15,061 nucleotides of DNA. It comes from Actinomycetes bacterium. Its GTDB lineage: Bacteria > Actinomycetota > Thermoleophilia > BMS3ABIN01. The stretch covers positions 1 to 15,061 of the forward strand of contig JAJYLK010000004.1 of assembly GCA_021787775.1 (NCBI GenBank), in the 5' to 3' direction. Every line of letters begins with the position of its first letter. The stretch's first letter is position 1. The notes under the pieces were generated by a model. The model was not told where the DNA came from. It did no database searches and saw only the letters and a program-made list of their open reading frames with translations. This document shows, piece by piece, positions 1 through 6,445 of this stretch. The translations under genes were made by a program, and so were the position numbers.

Positions 1-890
1 AGAAGGTGGATTACTTCGGTACTATGGCGTTTGTCGTCGGTCTGGGCTCGCTGGTGCTGGGGATCAACGGCATGGGAACCGACGGGTTTACCCCGATGAT
101 CGTCGCTTACCTGGCGGTCGCGGTTGTGTTTCTGGCGATCTTTGCCGTCACCGAGCTTAGGGTCCGGTTCCCGTTGATTGATTTCAACATGTTCAAGAAC
201 GGACTGTTCCTGCTGGGAAACGTGACCGGCATGCTTTCCTACTATGTGCTGTTCGGGATTCTCTTCCTGATGCCGTTTTACATGGAGAATGTGCTTAACT
301 TCAGCGCCGGGGTGGCGGGCCTCGTGCTGACGTCGGTGTCGCTTTCCATGGCGATCGTGGCGCCATTCTCGGGAAACATCTCGGACAAATATGGTTCGCG
401 CATCATGACTTCCGCCGGCATGGTGGCAGCCTCGGTCGGCTGCCTGGCGATGATCTTCCTGACTTCAACGACCGCCGTGTGGCTGCTGATCGTCGAGCTT
501 ATAATCATCGGCGTTGGCATGGGCATGTTCACGCCGCCCAACAATAGCGCCATCATGGGAGCAGCTCCCAGGGACAAACTCAGCGTGGCCGGCGGCATCC
601 TGAATATGACCAGGTCGCTGGGGTCGATTTTCGGCGTCGCCGTCTCCAGTCTGATATTGGCTACCACGGAGCACAGTTACCTTTCCGGCAAAGGCTTTCC
701 GGTACCCAAACATGTCTTTAGCGGCAATGATATTCCGGTGGTCGACAGGTACGCGGCTTTTCTCCACGGTCTGGAGATTTCGCTGGCTGTCATGCTGGCG
801 CTGACGATCATCGCCACCGTGCTTTCAATCAGCAAGAAAGAGGGCGAAGCGCTTGACTCCGAAGCAGTCAAGGAGTTCGAGGGAATCTGA
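1..890 (+). CDS. MFS drug/solute exporter, DHA2 (EmrB/QacA-like) type, 3' part
   Basis: This is the C-terminal part (about 295 residues) of a major facilitator superfamily transporter; the reading frame is open to the left edge, so the GTG at 6 is very unlikely to be the true start. Roughly seven or eight hydrophobic segments are visible, matching the second half of a 14-TM DHA2 exporter. A loop reading SGNISDKYGSRIM (around residue 118 of the visible part) matches the MFS motif-A pattern GxxxDxxGxR that follows a helix, and a Pro-rich FTPPNNSAIMG stretch resembles motif C of drug:H+ antiporters. Known family role: proton-driven export of drugs or small molecules across the cytoplasmic membrane; the substrate cannot be told. 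The C-terminus is a short charged cytosolic tail (KKEGEALDSEAVKEFEGI). The stress-protein gene follows after 47 bp and may be cotranscribed. Family call is firm, substrate unknown. Confidence 0.85.
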   Translation, partial: KVDYFGTMAFVVGLGSLVLGINGMGTDGFTPMIVAYLAVAVVFLAIFAVTELRVRFPLIDFNMFKNGLFLLGNVTGMLSYYVLFGILFLMPFYMENVLNFSAGVAGLVLTSVSLSMAIVAPFSGNISDKYGSRIMTSAGMVAASVGCLAMIFLTSTTAVWLLIVELIIIGVGMGMFTPPNNSAIMGAAPRDKLSVAGGILNMTRSLGSIFGVAVSSLILATTEHSYLSGKGFPVPKHVFSGNDIPVVDRYAAFLHGLEISLAVMLALTIIATVLSISKKEGEALDSEAVKEFEGI

Positions 891-937
891 CAGGAATGCA
901 GCTGGACAGAAAAGATACCGGGAGGTAGATTAATAAC

Positions 938-1792
938 ATGGCCGAGCAATGCCCCTTGACTGAACTGAAAAAGATCCTGCTGGCGACCGATGGCTCGGAC
1001 GCCAGCGAAGGCGCCGTGCGCGAGGCCATCAGCCTGTCAGGCCGGTGCACCAGCCAGCTGGACGTGGTGCTTGCGGTTGAGACATTTCAGCGGTTTGCCT
1101 CGCTGGCGCCCTACGTCGTCGGGCCGATGGCTACCGCGGTCGACGAGCAGGAGCAGGAGGCGCGGAAATACCTCAAAGGTGTGAAGGCGCGGGCCGAGGA
1201 GAAGGGCATCGAATGCAACGTTGTCGTCAAGGCCGGCGACCCGTTCAATATCATCGTCGAGGAAGCCCGCAATAGAGGTTCCGAGCTCATCGTCATGGGC
1301 CGGCGCGGCCACACCCGTTTCGAGCGCGTGGCCATGGGCAGCGTCACCGCCAAGGTGATCGGCAACATGCCCGGCGACGTGCTGGTGGTTCCCCGGGAAG
1401 CCGTGACCGGGTGCAAGCACATCATGGCGGCCACGGATGGTTCGCGCGACGGCGAGACAGCCGTGGCGGAAGCCATCAAGATGGCCAAAAAGTGCGGTGC
1501 CCGGCTGCAGGTGCTGTCGGTAGCTCCGTCCCAGGGCCGGACCGGGGAAGCCTCCGAGGCACTGGTCAAGGCGGAGCAGGCGGCCAGCGAGGCGGGCATG
1601 GAGATCCAGACCCTGACCGCTACCGGCAAACCTTACGTGGAGATCATCAAGGCAGCGAAAGAAAACAATGCGGACCTGATCGTCGTCGGCCGCCATGGCC
1701 ACGGCAAGCTGGACCGGCTGCTGATGGGCAGCGTCACCGAACGCGTCGTCGGTCACGCCAGCTGCGCCGTGCTGGTTTCCCGCACTTTCTGA
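938..1792 (+). CDS. Universal stress protein, tandem UspA domains
   Basis: A 284-residue protein made of two UspA domains (about 8-152 and 159-282). Each begins with the characteristic strand-plus-DGS motif (ILLATDGS at 13-20; IMAATDGS at 162-169). Each carries the ATP-binding pattern G-2x-G-9x-G-S: G121-RR-G124, then G134-S135; and G251-RH-G254, then G264-S265. Both copies therefore look ATP-binding competent. Family knowledge: soluble cytoplasmic nucleotide-binding proteins induced under starvation or stress, often linked to transporters. ATG 938 is chosen because it puts the first domain motif at the usual distance from the N-terminus. A GGGAGG Shine-Dalgarno lies at 920-925, spaced rather far (12 nt) from the start. 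A short imperfect GC hairpin (GGCTG/CAGCC) overlaps just past the stop but has no T-run. Very confident in family; the specific stress is not inferable. Confidence 0.95.
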   Translation: MAEQCPLTELKKILLATDGSDASEGAVREAISLSGRCTSQLDVVLAVETFQRFASLAPYVVGPMATAVDEQEQEARKYLKGVKARAEEKGIECNVVVKAGDPFNIIVEEARNRGSELIVMGRRGHTRFERVAMGSVTAKVIGNMPGDVLVVPREAVTGCKHIMAATDGSRDGETAVAEAIKMAKKCGARLQVLSVAPSQGRTGEASEALVKAEQAASEAGMEIQTLTATGKPYVEIIKAAKENNADLIVVGRHGHGKLDRLLMGSVTERVVGHASCAVLVSRTF

Positions 1793-1816
1793 GGCTGCGG
1801 CAGCCGCCTCCCTTAG

Positions 1817-2038
1817 GACCGCATCAAGCGGGCGCTCGCCGGGGAGGGCATCACGGTCATCAGCGTCCTCAAATGGACGGTGCTGGCGATGACCAAATCG
1901 CCGTCGCTTGAGGTGGAACAGGGGTGTGAGATAGTCGGCGCCCGGCCGACCTTTGCCCCGCGGGAGAAGAGCCTGATCTCATTCCTCTGTTTCCGTGTCT
2001 GGCGATTCCTCTGCGGCGCCGGCGGCCGCGAGAGATGA
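1817..2038 (+). pseudogene. Unassigned reading-frame remnant downstream of the stress protein
   Basis: After the stress-protein stop and one further stop (TAG, 1814-1816) the same frame stays open for about 73 codons to TGA 2036-2038. It lacks a good start codon or ribosome site at its beginning; an internal ATG lies about 24 codons in. The translated segment (containing KRALAGEGITVISVLKW and EVEQGCEIVGARPTFA) has natural amino-acid composition rather than the Arg/Pro/Ala bias of a shadow frame, so it may be the tail of a gene that lost its 5' part. I do not recognise a family. It could also be chance coding in GC-rich DNA. The end of this remnant runs into hairpin-forming sequence ahead of the cytochrome terminator. 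Confidence 0.25.
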
Positions 2039-2049
2039 AAAACGGGCCT

Positions 2050-2083
2050 GGCGCAAAGCGCCGCCTGGGTGCCAGCTGGCGCT
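2050..2083. repeat. Overlapping small inverted repeats
   Basis: GGCGC-AAA-GCGCC (2050-2062) forms a 5-bp stem, and AGCGCC at 2057-2062 can instead pair with GGCGCT at 2078-2083, which encloses a GCCAGCTGGC palindrome. The two folds are mutually exclusive. They lie just beyond the strong cytochrome terminator on the minus-strand reading and could be a second termination or RNA-decay element; function unknown. Confidence 0.3.
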
Positions 2084-2087
2084 AGTG

Positions 2088-2124
2088 AAAAAAAACGGGC
2101 CCGTCGCTGTCAGCGGCGGGCCCG
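2088..2124 (-). terminator. Strong Rho-independent terminator of the cytochrome gene
   Basis: On the minus strand a 12-bp GC-rich stem (2124-2113 with 2107-2096, one G-U wobble) closes a 5-nt loop and is followed at once by eight T residues (complement of 2095-2088). It sits 15 bp after the stop codon of the cytochrome gene. It is the clearest intrinsic terminator in the window. Confidence 0.92.
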
Positions 2125-2139
2125 ATGAATGCGGCGGAT

Positions 2140-3054
2140 CTAGCTGGAGCCGCGTCTGCGCAGCAGCACCGCGCCGCCCAGCAGGGACAGCGTGGCGCTC
2201 GTCATGATGAGCAACAGGACATCGCTGCCGGTGTTGGGCAGCGTGGTCACGGTGGTCGTGGCCGCGGGCGTTGTGGCTGCCGCTGCTGCCGCAGTGGAAT
2301 ATCCGGCAGTGGCCACCGCCAGGGTAGCAGTCCTGGTGCCGTCCATGGCAAGATTGCCCTGGCTTGAGTCACCGTTGGGATAGATGCCATATTCATCAAG
2401 TACGGCGTATTTGGCGGTTACGGTTCCCGACTGCCCGGCTGGCGCGGAGAAAGAGGTCGACAGCTTGCCGCTGGCATCCGCATTGATCGTAGAGCCAAAC
2501 GCGGTGCCGTTGTTATAGAGCTGGATCGTCGTCAGGGGCACGAAGCCGCTACCATTCAAAGTGGTGCCGTTCACCGACAGGCTAGGCCAGTTGACATTAC
2601 TCAGGCTCATTACATAAGCTTCGACGTCGGCGATCTGGGACTGGGTCAGGGTGCCGCTGTCACCGAAGGAAGGCATTGGCGCCGGGACGCCGCCGGGATT
2701 CGAGCCGTGCTGGATGAAGGGGTCGATGTTCAGCGCGAACCGCGCCGGGTTGGGATCGTACAGCAGCGGATCGATGGAATAACTGGTGTTGGGGTTCTGC
2801 ACGCTTGCAATTCCCGGATAGGCGAGCGTGGGCTGTCCGGCAGGTCCGTGACACGCGGCACAGCTGGCATCGAATACCGTCAGGCCGCGGGAGGCGCTGC
2901 CGAATATGCTGGCCGCAGCTCCAGGAGTGGTGTTGCCGCTGCTGGGAACCGTCGTGGAGGGATTGCCGTTGCTGGCCAGCGCGATTGCGCAAAGCGCCAG
3001 CACAAACGCCAACGCCAGGCCGCCGGGTAAGATTAGCCTTGTCCTCATTTTCAC
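2140..3054 (-). CDS. Exported single-haem c-type cytochrome with LPXTG-type cell-wall sorting signal
   Basis: A 304-residue exported protein. Order of parts: basic N-terminus and hydrophobic signal segment (about 7-27); Ser/Thr/Pro/Gly-rich spacer (30-50); class I cytochrome c domain with CAACH haem site at C65-C68-H69 and a likely axial Met at M127 (PAPMPSFGD); a beta-rich, Ig-like or filamin-like segment (about 153-250) of Val/Thr/Ser strands; an Ala/Thr linker; then LPNTG at 272-276, a hydrophobic helix (279-297) and RRR at 299-301. The last three elements are a textbook sortase sorting signal. Inference: the haem domain is displayed on the cell wall and moves electrons at or outside the wall. 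The start is GTG 3054 because AAAGGA lies 6 nt upstream of it; the ATG two codons later would sit 12 nt away. It follows the TauE/DUF1634 pair on the same strand after 361 bp and ends at a strong terminator, so it may have its own promoter. Cytochrome and sorting-signal calls are firm; redox partner unknown. Confidence 0.9.
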   Translation of the reverse strand: MKMRTRLILPGGLALAFVLALCAIALASNGNPSTTVPSSGNTTPGAAASIFGSASRGLTVFDASCAACHGPAGQPTLAYPGIASVQNPNTSYSIDPLLYDPNPARFALNIDPFIQHGSNPGGVPAPMPSFGDSGTLTQSQIADVEAYVMSLSNVNWPSLSVNGTTLNGSGFVPLTTIQLYNNGTAFGSTINADASGKLSTSFSAPAGQSGTVTAKYAVLDEYGIYPNGDSSQGNLAMDGTRTATLAVATAGYSTAAAAAATTPAATTTVTTLPNTGSDVLLLIMTSATLSLLGGAVLLRRRGSS

Positions 3055-3415
3055 CAGTGATCCTTTCTGTTGCGGATTTTACGAAGAAGACTTCCGGGAA
3101 TTGAGAGCTTTTGGCCCTATAACCTTCCCCGATCCGCCGGTTTCATTATTCCGTCCGGCAGGTCTCCAATTGCCTATCATTATATACTTTCACCGGGCCC
3201 GATATCCTTTCACCTGGAGGGCAACCTGTCTTAACTTCCAGGTCAACGGTCGCAACGGGAAGCCTGCCCGGTCCATGATCTGCCGCAGATCATTGCCTCC
3301 CAAAATGTGAAGTCGCGGCGAATTATCTCATAAACTCTTGTTTACGTATATTGAGATTGCCAGACGAAAAACAGGAGCCTTCTTGCAGGCCAGCGGTGAC
3401 TTCTGGGGATGCGTC
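3055..3415. promoter_or_regulatory. 361-bp gap: probable control region of the cytochrome gene
   Basis: I see no convincing gene here on either strand. Reading the minus strand toward the cytochrome gene, a weak 4-5 bp hairpin followed by TGTTTTTCG (about 3367-3392) may end the TauE/DUF1634 transcript. Next comes a 19-bp perfect dyad (3275-3293). A TATAAT hexamer (complement of 3179-3184) is the best -10 candidate, about 125 bp before the GTG, but it has no good -35 at 17 bp (GGATAT). The AAAGGA Shine-Dalgarno of the cytochrome is at its right place just before 3054. The long spacing implies a leader of about 115 nt if that -10 is used. Confidence 0.35.
3275..3293. promoter_or_regulatory. 19-bp perfect palindrome, operator candidate
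   Basis: ATGATCTGCCGCAGATCAT: two 8-bp perfectly inverted arms round a CCG centre. It lies about 220 bp upstream of the cytochrome start and about 90 bp upstream (on the minus strand) of the TATAAT hexamer. No T-run follows on either strand, so a protein-binding dyad fits better than a terminator. Only one copy was seen in the window. Confidence 0.4.
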
Positions 3416-3832
3416 CTAATACCGGAAAAAACTGAAAGTGAGCACACTGAAAACAAAAGTAGTAAACAGCGTGTATTTCACGTTGTGCTCGGCAAATCCA
3501 AAATAAAGCGCTGACACAAGCACGCGTGAGTATGGTGTCAGGATCAGTGCGGCGATGCCGAGGTTCACAAGAAGCTGGGGACTGAGAGCGCCGGCAAATA
3601 ATTGTTGTGCATCCTGTCGAATAAAATGGAACAGGTTAGTACCGGATATCGGATATGCGAGAGTAAGTCCGCCGGTTTGCAGCCAATGCCAGGCCACGCC
3701 GGCAGCAATCAGCGCGATGCTTGTGACCACACCGAAAAGCAGGAGATAACCGATCAGGGTCTCCATGTCAAGGCGCCTGGCATTCCGCGGAATTGGTTGC
3801 GCCGTCAAGGTTTCGATTGGTAATTTTTTCAA
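3416..3832 (-). CDS. DUF1634 membrane protein, partner of TauE/SafE permease
   Basis: A 138-residue integral membrane protein with three predicted helices (about 27-48, 87-110 and 118-136). The sequence between them (NLGIAALILTPYSRVLVSA) matches the conserved core of DUF1634 proteins, which are commonly encoded beside TauE/SafE permeases; their biochemical role is not established. The annotated start is TTG 3832, which overlaps the permease stop by 4 nt (TTGA) and would give translational coupling. An internal ATG at residue 23 (METLIGYLL), just before the first helix, is an alternative start giving 116 residues. GC content is visibly lower than that of the flanking metabolic genes (a sampled 60-bp line is 50%). 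Family call is good; function open. Confidence 0.85.
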   Translation of the reverse strand: MKKLPIETLTAQPIPRNARRLDMETLIGYLLLFGVVTSIALIAAGVAWHWLQTGGLTLAYPISGTNLFHFIRQDAQQLFAGALSPQLLVNLGIAALILTPYSRVLVSALYFGFAEHNVKYTLFTTFVFSVLTFSFFRY

Positions 3833-4665
3833 ATTACGCCCGCAATCCCTCTGATTATCATCTCTGCGCCTAGCGCTGCTATCACAAAAAGAAAGAAAAC
3901 GCGCACAGCAACATTGGAAATACGAACCAGCAAACGTGTGCCGGCGAAGGCGCCAATAACAACGCCGAGGATTACCGGAGCTACCAGGCCCGGATCGATC
4001 AACCCGGATGCGAAATAAACGCTGGTGCCGGCCAGAGCCGTAACGCCAATGATCAGATTGCTCGTGGTAGTGGAAACCTTTGGCGGCAGCCCCATTGCCA
4101 AGTCGAAAATCAAGACTTTGAGCGCGCCGGCGCCAATGCCCAGCAAACCGGCTGTCAGGCCGGCACCAAACATCAAAGGCCCGCCAATGTAAGCCCGGAT
4201 GCCCTGATAGCTAACAGTTTTACCTGCTGCTTTGTCATAATAGCTTCCTTTTAATTCCAGCCACCGGGAAAACGCATCCTGATGAGCGGCAGGCTTCCAG
4301 CCTTCGCCCTTTTCCAGCAGCAGGGTCGCCCAGGAAGCCAGCAGCACGATTCCAAAAATAAGGAAAAGCGGCTTCCGTGGAGCGGCCAGGGTAATTGCAG
4401 CCCCCACCGTGGCGCCTACGATCGTAAACATCTCCAGGAACATGCCTGCCTTGAGATTGGTTATGCGATCACGCACATAGGCTGAGGCAGAGCCGTTTGA
4501 GGTGGCAATCACGGATATCATGCTGATGGCAATTGCATTTTTAATATCAACACCGAGAAATGTCAGAGCCGGAACGAGGACAACTCCCCCACCCATGCCG
4601 CTCATGGCTCCGATAAAGCCGCCAACTACTGAAATTAAAACAAGCAGTTCAAAGGATATGGTCAT
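3829..4665 (-). CDS. TauE/SafE-family permease (putative sulfite/organosulfonate exporter)
   Basis: A 278-residue polytopic membrane protein with about eight hydrophobic segments in two homologous halves. The first half has the glycine motif GMGGGVVLVPAL (23-34), the second GIGAG (176-180) followed by a helix, as expected for the duplicated TauE/SafE fold. Residues 118-157 form an unusually polar loop between the halves (EKGEGWKPAAHQDAFSRW and onward). Family knowledge: transport of sulfite, sulfoacetate, taurine-derived or other small anions, usually outward; the substrate cannot be assigned. ATG 4665 is preceded by a weak GGTGG. The gene is divergent from the glutamate decarboxylase across 227 bp and coupled to the DUF1634 gene by a 4-nt overlap. 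Its lower GC (about 53% in a sampled 60-bp line) and AT-richer codons suggest different ancestry from the neighbours, or only the Phe/Ile/Met-rich makeup of a membrane protein. Confidence 0.9.
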   Translation of the reverse strand: MTISFELLVLISVVGGFIGAMSGMGGGVVLVPALTFLGVDIKNAIAISMISVIATSNGSASAYVRDRITNLKAGMFLEMFTIVGATVGAAITLAAPRKPLFLIFGIVLLASWATLLLEKGEGWKPAAHQDAFSRWLELKGSYYDKAAGKTVSYQGIRAYIGGPLMFGAGLTAGLLGIGAGALKVLIFDLAMGLPPKVSTTTSNLIIGVTALAGTSVYFASGLIDPGLVAPVILGVVIGAFAGTRLLVRISNVAVRVFFLFVIAALGAEMIIRGIAGVI

Positions 4666-4892
4666 TTAGCCACCGAAGTTAGGCTCAAACATTTGCAGGC
4701 GTTACGATTATTCCCGTAAAAGACCGTTACCATACCGGCTGGTTCTGCATGCCAAAGATAACGGACCGCCGGACGAAGCAATCTTTCCACTCGTGCTGGC
4801 ACCTGCCTGTAAATCACATTGCGGGAGAAGAGCTCTGGCTGGAACACTTTGGCAGGGCAGGGATTCTTCTTAAAAGGGGTAAAGGACACAAC

Positions 4893-6293
4893 ATGCACAA
4901 AAAGAAAAAAATCAGCGAGCTGGGACCGATGAGCGAGGTGCTCGCGCCTGCCTTCGCTCGCCGAGCCATGGGAAAGGGTATTCCCAAATATGTGATGCCC
5001 GGAGACGAGATGCTGCCGGAGACGGCATATTTCCTGATTCACGATGAGTTGATGCTGGACGGAAATCCCAGACTGAACCTGGCCACATTTGTCGGTACCT
5101 GGATGGAGCCGGAAGCCGATCGTCTGATGCAGGAGTCGCTGAGCAAGAACCTGGCCGACAAGGATGAATATCCCCAAACCGCGGAGATAGAAGCGCGTTG
5201 CGTCAACATGATCGCCCGGCTTTGGAATTCACCGGAAGATGAAGAAGCGGTGGGAACCTCCACTATCGGCTCCAGCGAAGCCGCGATGCTGGGCGGCATG
5301 GCGCTGCTGAAGAACTGGCGCAAGCGGCGTGAGGCGCAGGGGAAAGCTGCCGACAGGCCAAACATGGTGATGGGAATCAATGTGCAGGTCTGCTGGGAGA
5401 AATTCTGCGTCTACTGGGATATCGAGCCGCGATACGTCCCGATGGAGGACGGCCGCTACCACTTGGGCTCACAGGAGGCTGCCGGACTGTGTGACGAGAA
5501 CACCATCGCCGTCGTGGCCATCATGGGCAGCACATACGATGGCAGCTACGAACCGGTCAAGGAATTGAGTGCCGCGCTTGACAGTTTGCATGAAAATAAG
5601 GGCTTGGACATTCCGATCCATGTCGATGCCGCCAGCGGTGGTTTTATCGCTCCTTTCCTGCAGCCGCATCTGGAATGGGACTTTCGGGTGCCCAGGGTTC
5701 AATCGATCAACGCTTCCGGGCATAAATACGGCCTGGTCTATCCCGGCGTCGGCTGGATCGTCTGGCGCCACCCGGATGCGCTCCCCGAGGAACTGGTATT
5801 TAAAGTGAATTACCTTGGCGGTGAGATGCCCACGTTCTCTCTCAATTTTTCGCGTCCCGGCAGCCAGGTGGTGGCGCAGTATTATAATTTCCTCAGACTG
5901 GGCAGGGACGGATACCGTCGCATCCATCAGGCGAGTCAGGACGTGGCGCATTATCTTTCCCTGGGCCTGGCGGCACATGAGGAGATCGAGCTTGTCACCG
6001 ACGGCAGCGACATTCCCGTGTTCGCTTTCAGGATGACGGAAGCAGCTGAAAAAACCAGAAATTATACGGTTTTCGATATTTCGACGCGGCTTCGCGGCCG
6101 CGGCTGGCAGGTACCGGCCTACACCTTTCCCAGAAACTGCGAACATATCGCCGTCCTGCGCATCGTCGTCAAGGAGGGGTTCAACCGCGACCTGGCGGAC
6201 ATGCTGCTCGATGACTTCGAGCGGCAGATGAAATGGTTTAACAAACATCCGGAACACAGGCCGAAAAAGTCGGGCCACAGCTTCAGGCATTGA
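4893..6293 (+). CDS. gad: Glutamate decarboxylase (PLP-dependent, GadA/GadB type)
   Basis: Converts L-glutamate to GABA plus CO2, consuming a proton; cytoplasmic. The chosen start gives 466 residues, the same length as the E. coli enzymes I can recall. PLP-binding lysine is K278 in SASGHK-like NASGHKYG; the aspartate that pairs with the pyridine nitrogen is D245 in HVDAASGG; GTSTIGSSEA (121-130) is the phosphate-region motif. Strong family stretches include CVNMIARLW (103-111), YLGGEMPTFSLNFSRP (307-322) and QYYNFLRLGRDGY. The chain ends HSFRH; H466 corresponds to the C-terminal histidine that shuts the E. coli active site at neutral pH, so pH gating may be kept. ATG 4893 is preceded by AAAGGA at 4881-4886 (6 nt gap); the frame is open to 4749, but the extra 48 residues do not resemble the family. 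No glutamate/GABA antiporter gene is in this window. It converges on the protease gene through a shared hairpin. Confidence 0.95.
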   Translation: MHKKKKISELGPMSEVLAPAFARRAMGKGIPKYVMPGDEMLPETAYFLIHDELMLDGNPRLNLATFVGTWMEPEADRLMQESLSKNLADKDEYPQTAEIEARCVNMIARLWNSPEDEEAVGTSTIGSSEAAMLGGMALLKNWRKRREAQGKAADRPNMVMGINVQVCWEKFCVYWDIEPRYVPMEDGRYHLGSQEAAGLCDENTIAVVAIMGSTYDGSYEPVKELSAALDSLHENKGLDIPIHVDAASGGFIAPFLQPHLEWDFRVPRVQSINASGHKYGLVYPGVGWIVWRHPDALPEELVFKVNYLGGEMPTFSLNFSRPGSQVVAQYYNFLRLGRDGYRRIHQASQDVAHYLSLGLAAHEEIELVTDGSDIPVFAFRMTEAAEKTRNYTVFDISTRLRGRGWQVPAYTFPRNCEHIAVLRIVVKEGFNRDLADMLLDDFERQMKWFNKHPEHRPKKSGHSFRH

Positions 6294-6385
6294 GTATGGC
6301 GATGCTTGCCATGATTGAGCCCGGACAGGGCTTCCATGGAACGCCACAGTGATTATGTCAATTACAAAATCTGGTGGGAAAGGAA

Positions 6386-6413
6386 AGGAGACGCTTCATA
6401 AGAAGCGTCTCCT
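6386..6413. terminator. Convergent terminator between gad and the protease gene
   Basis: GGAGACGCTTC (6387-6397), loop ATAA, and GAAGCGTCTCC (6402-6412) form a perfect 11-bp stem, extended to 12 by the A6386-T6413 pair. On the minus strand it is followed by TTTCCTTTCCC, a fair tail for stopping the protease transcript. On the plus strand the tail (TGATTGATCGTGTTTGTT) is only partly T-rich, so it may serve gad less well. Confidence 0.8.
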
Positions 6414-6445
6414 GATTGATCGTGTTTGTTACTATGACTTTTTCG

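Noticed and set aside
1037..1756. 239-codon minus-strand frame inside the stress protein gene
   Set aside because: His/Gly/Asp-rich antisense shadow of a clear two-domain gene.
4749..4892. 48-residue N-terminal extension of glutamate decarboxylase
   Set aside because: ATG 4893 has a good Shine-Dalgarno and gives the family length; the extension does not resemble the family.
4662..5177. 171-codon minus-strand frame at the start of gad
   Set aside because: It overlaps the well-supported gad N-terminus and the divergent intergenic region, and its sequence shows no domain.
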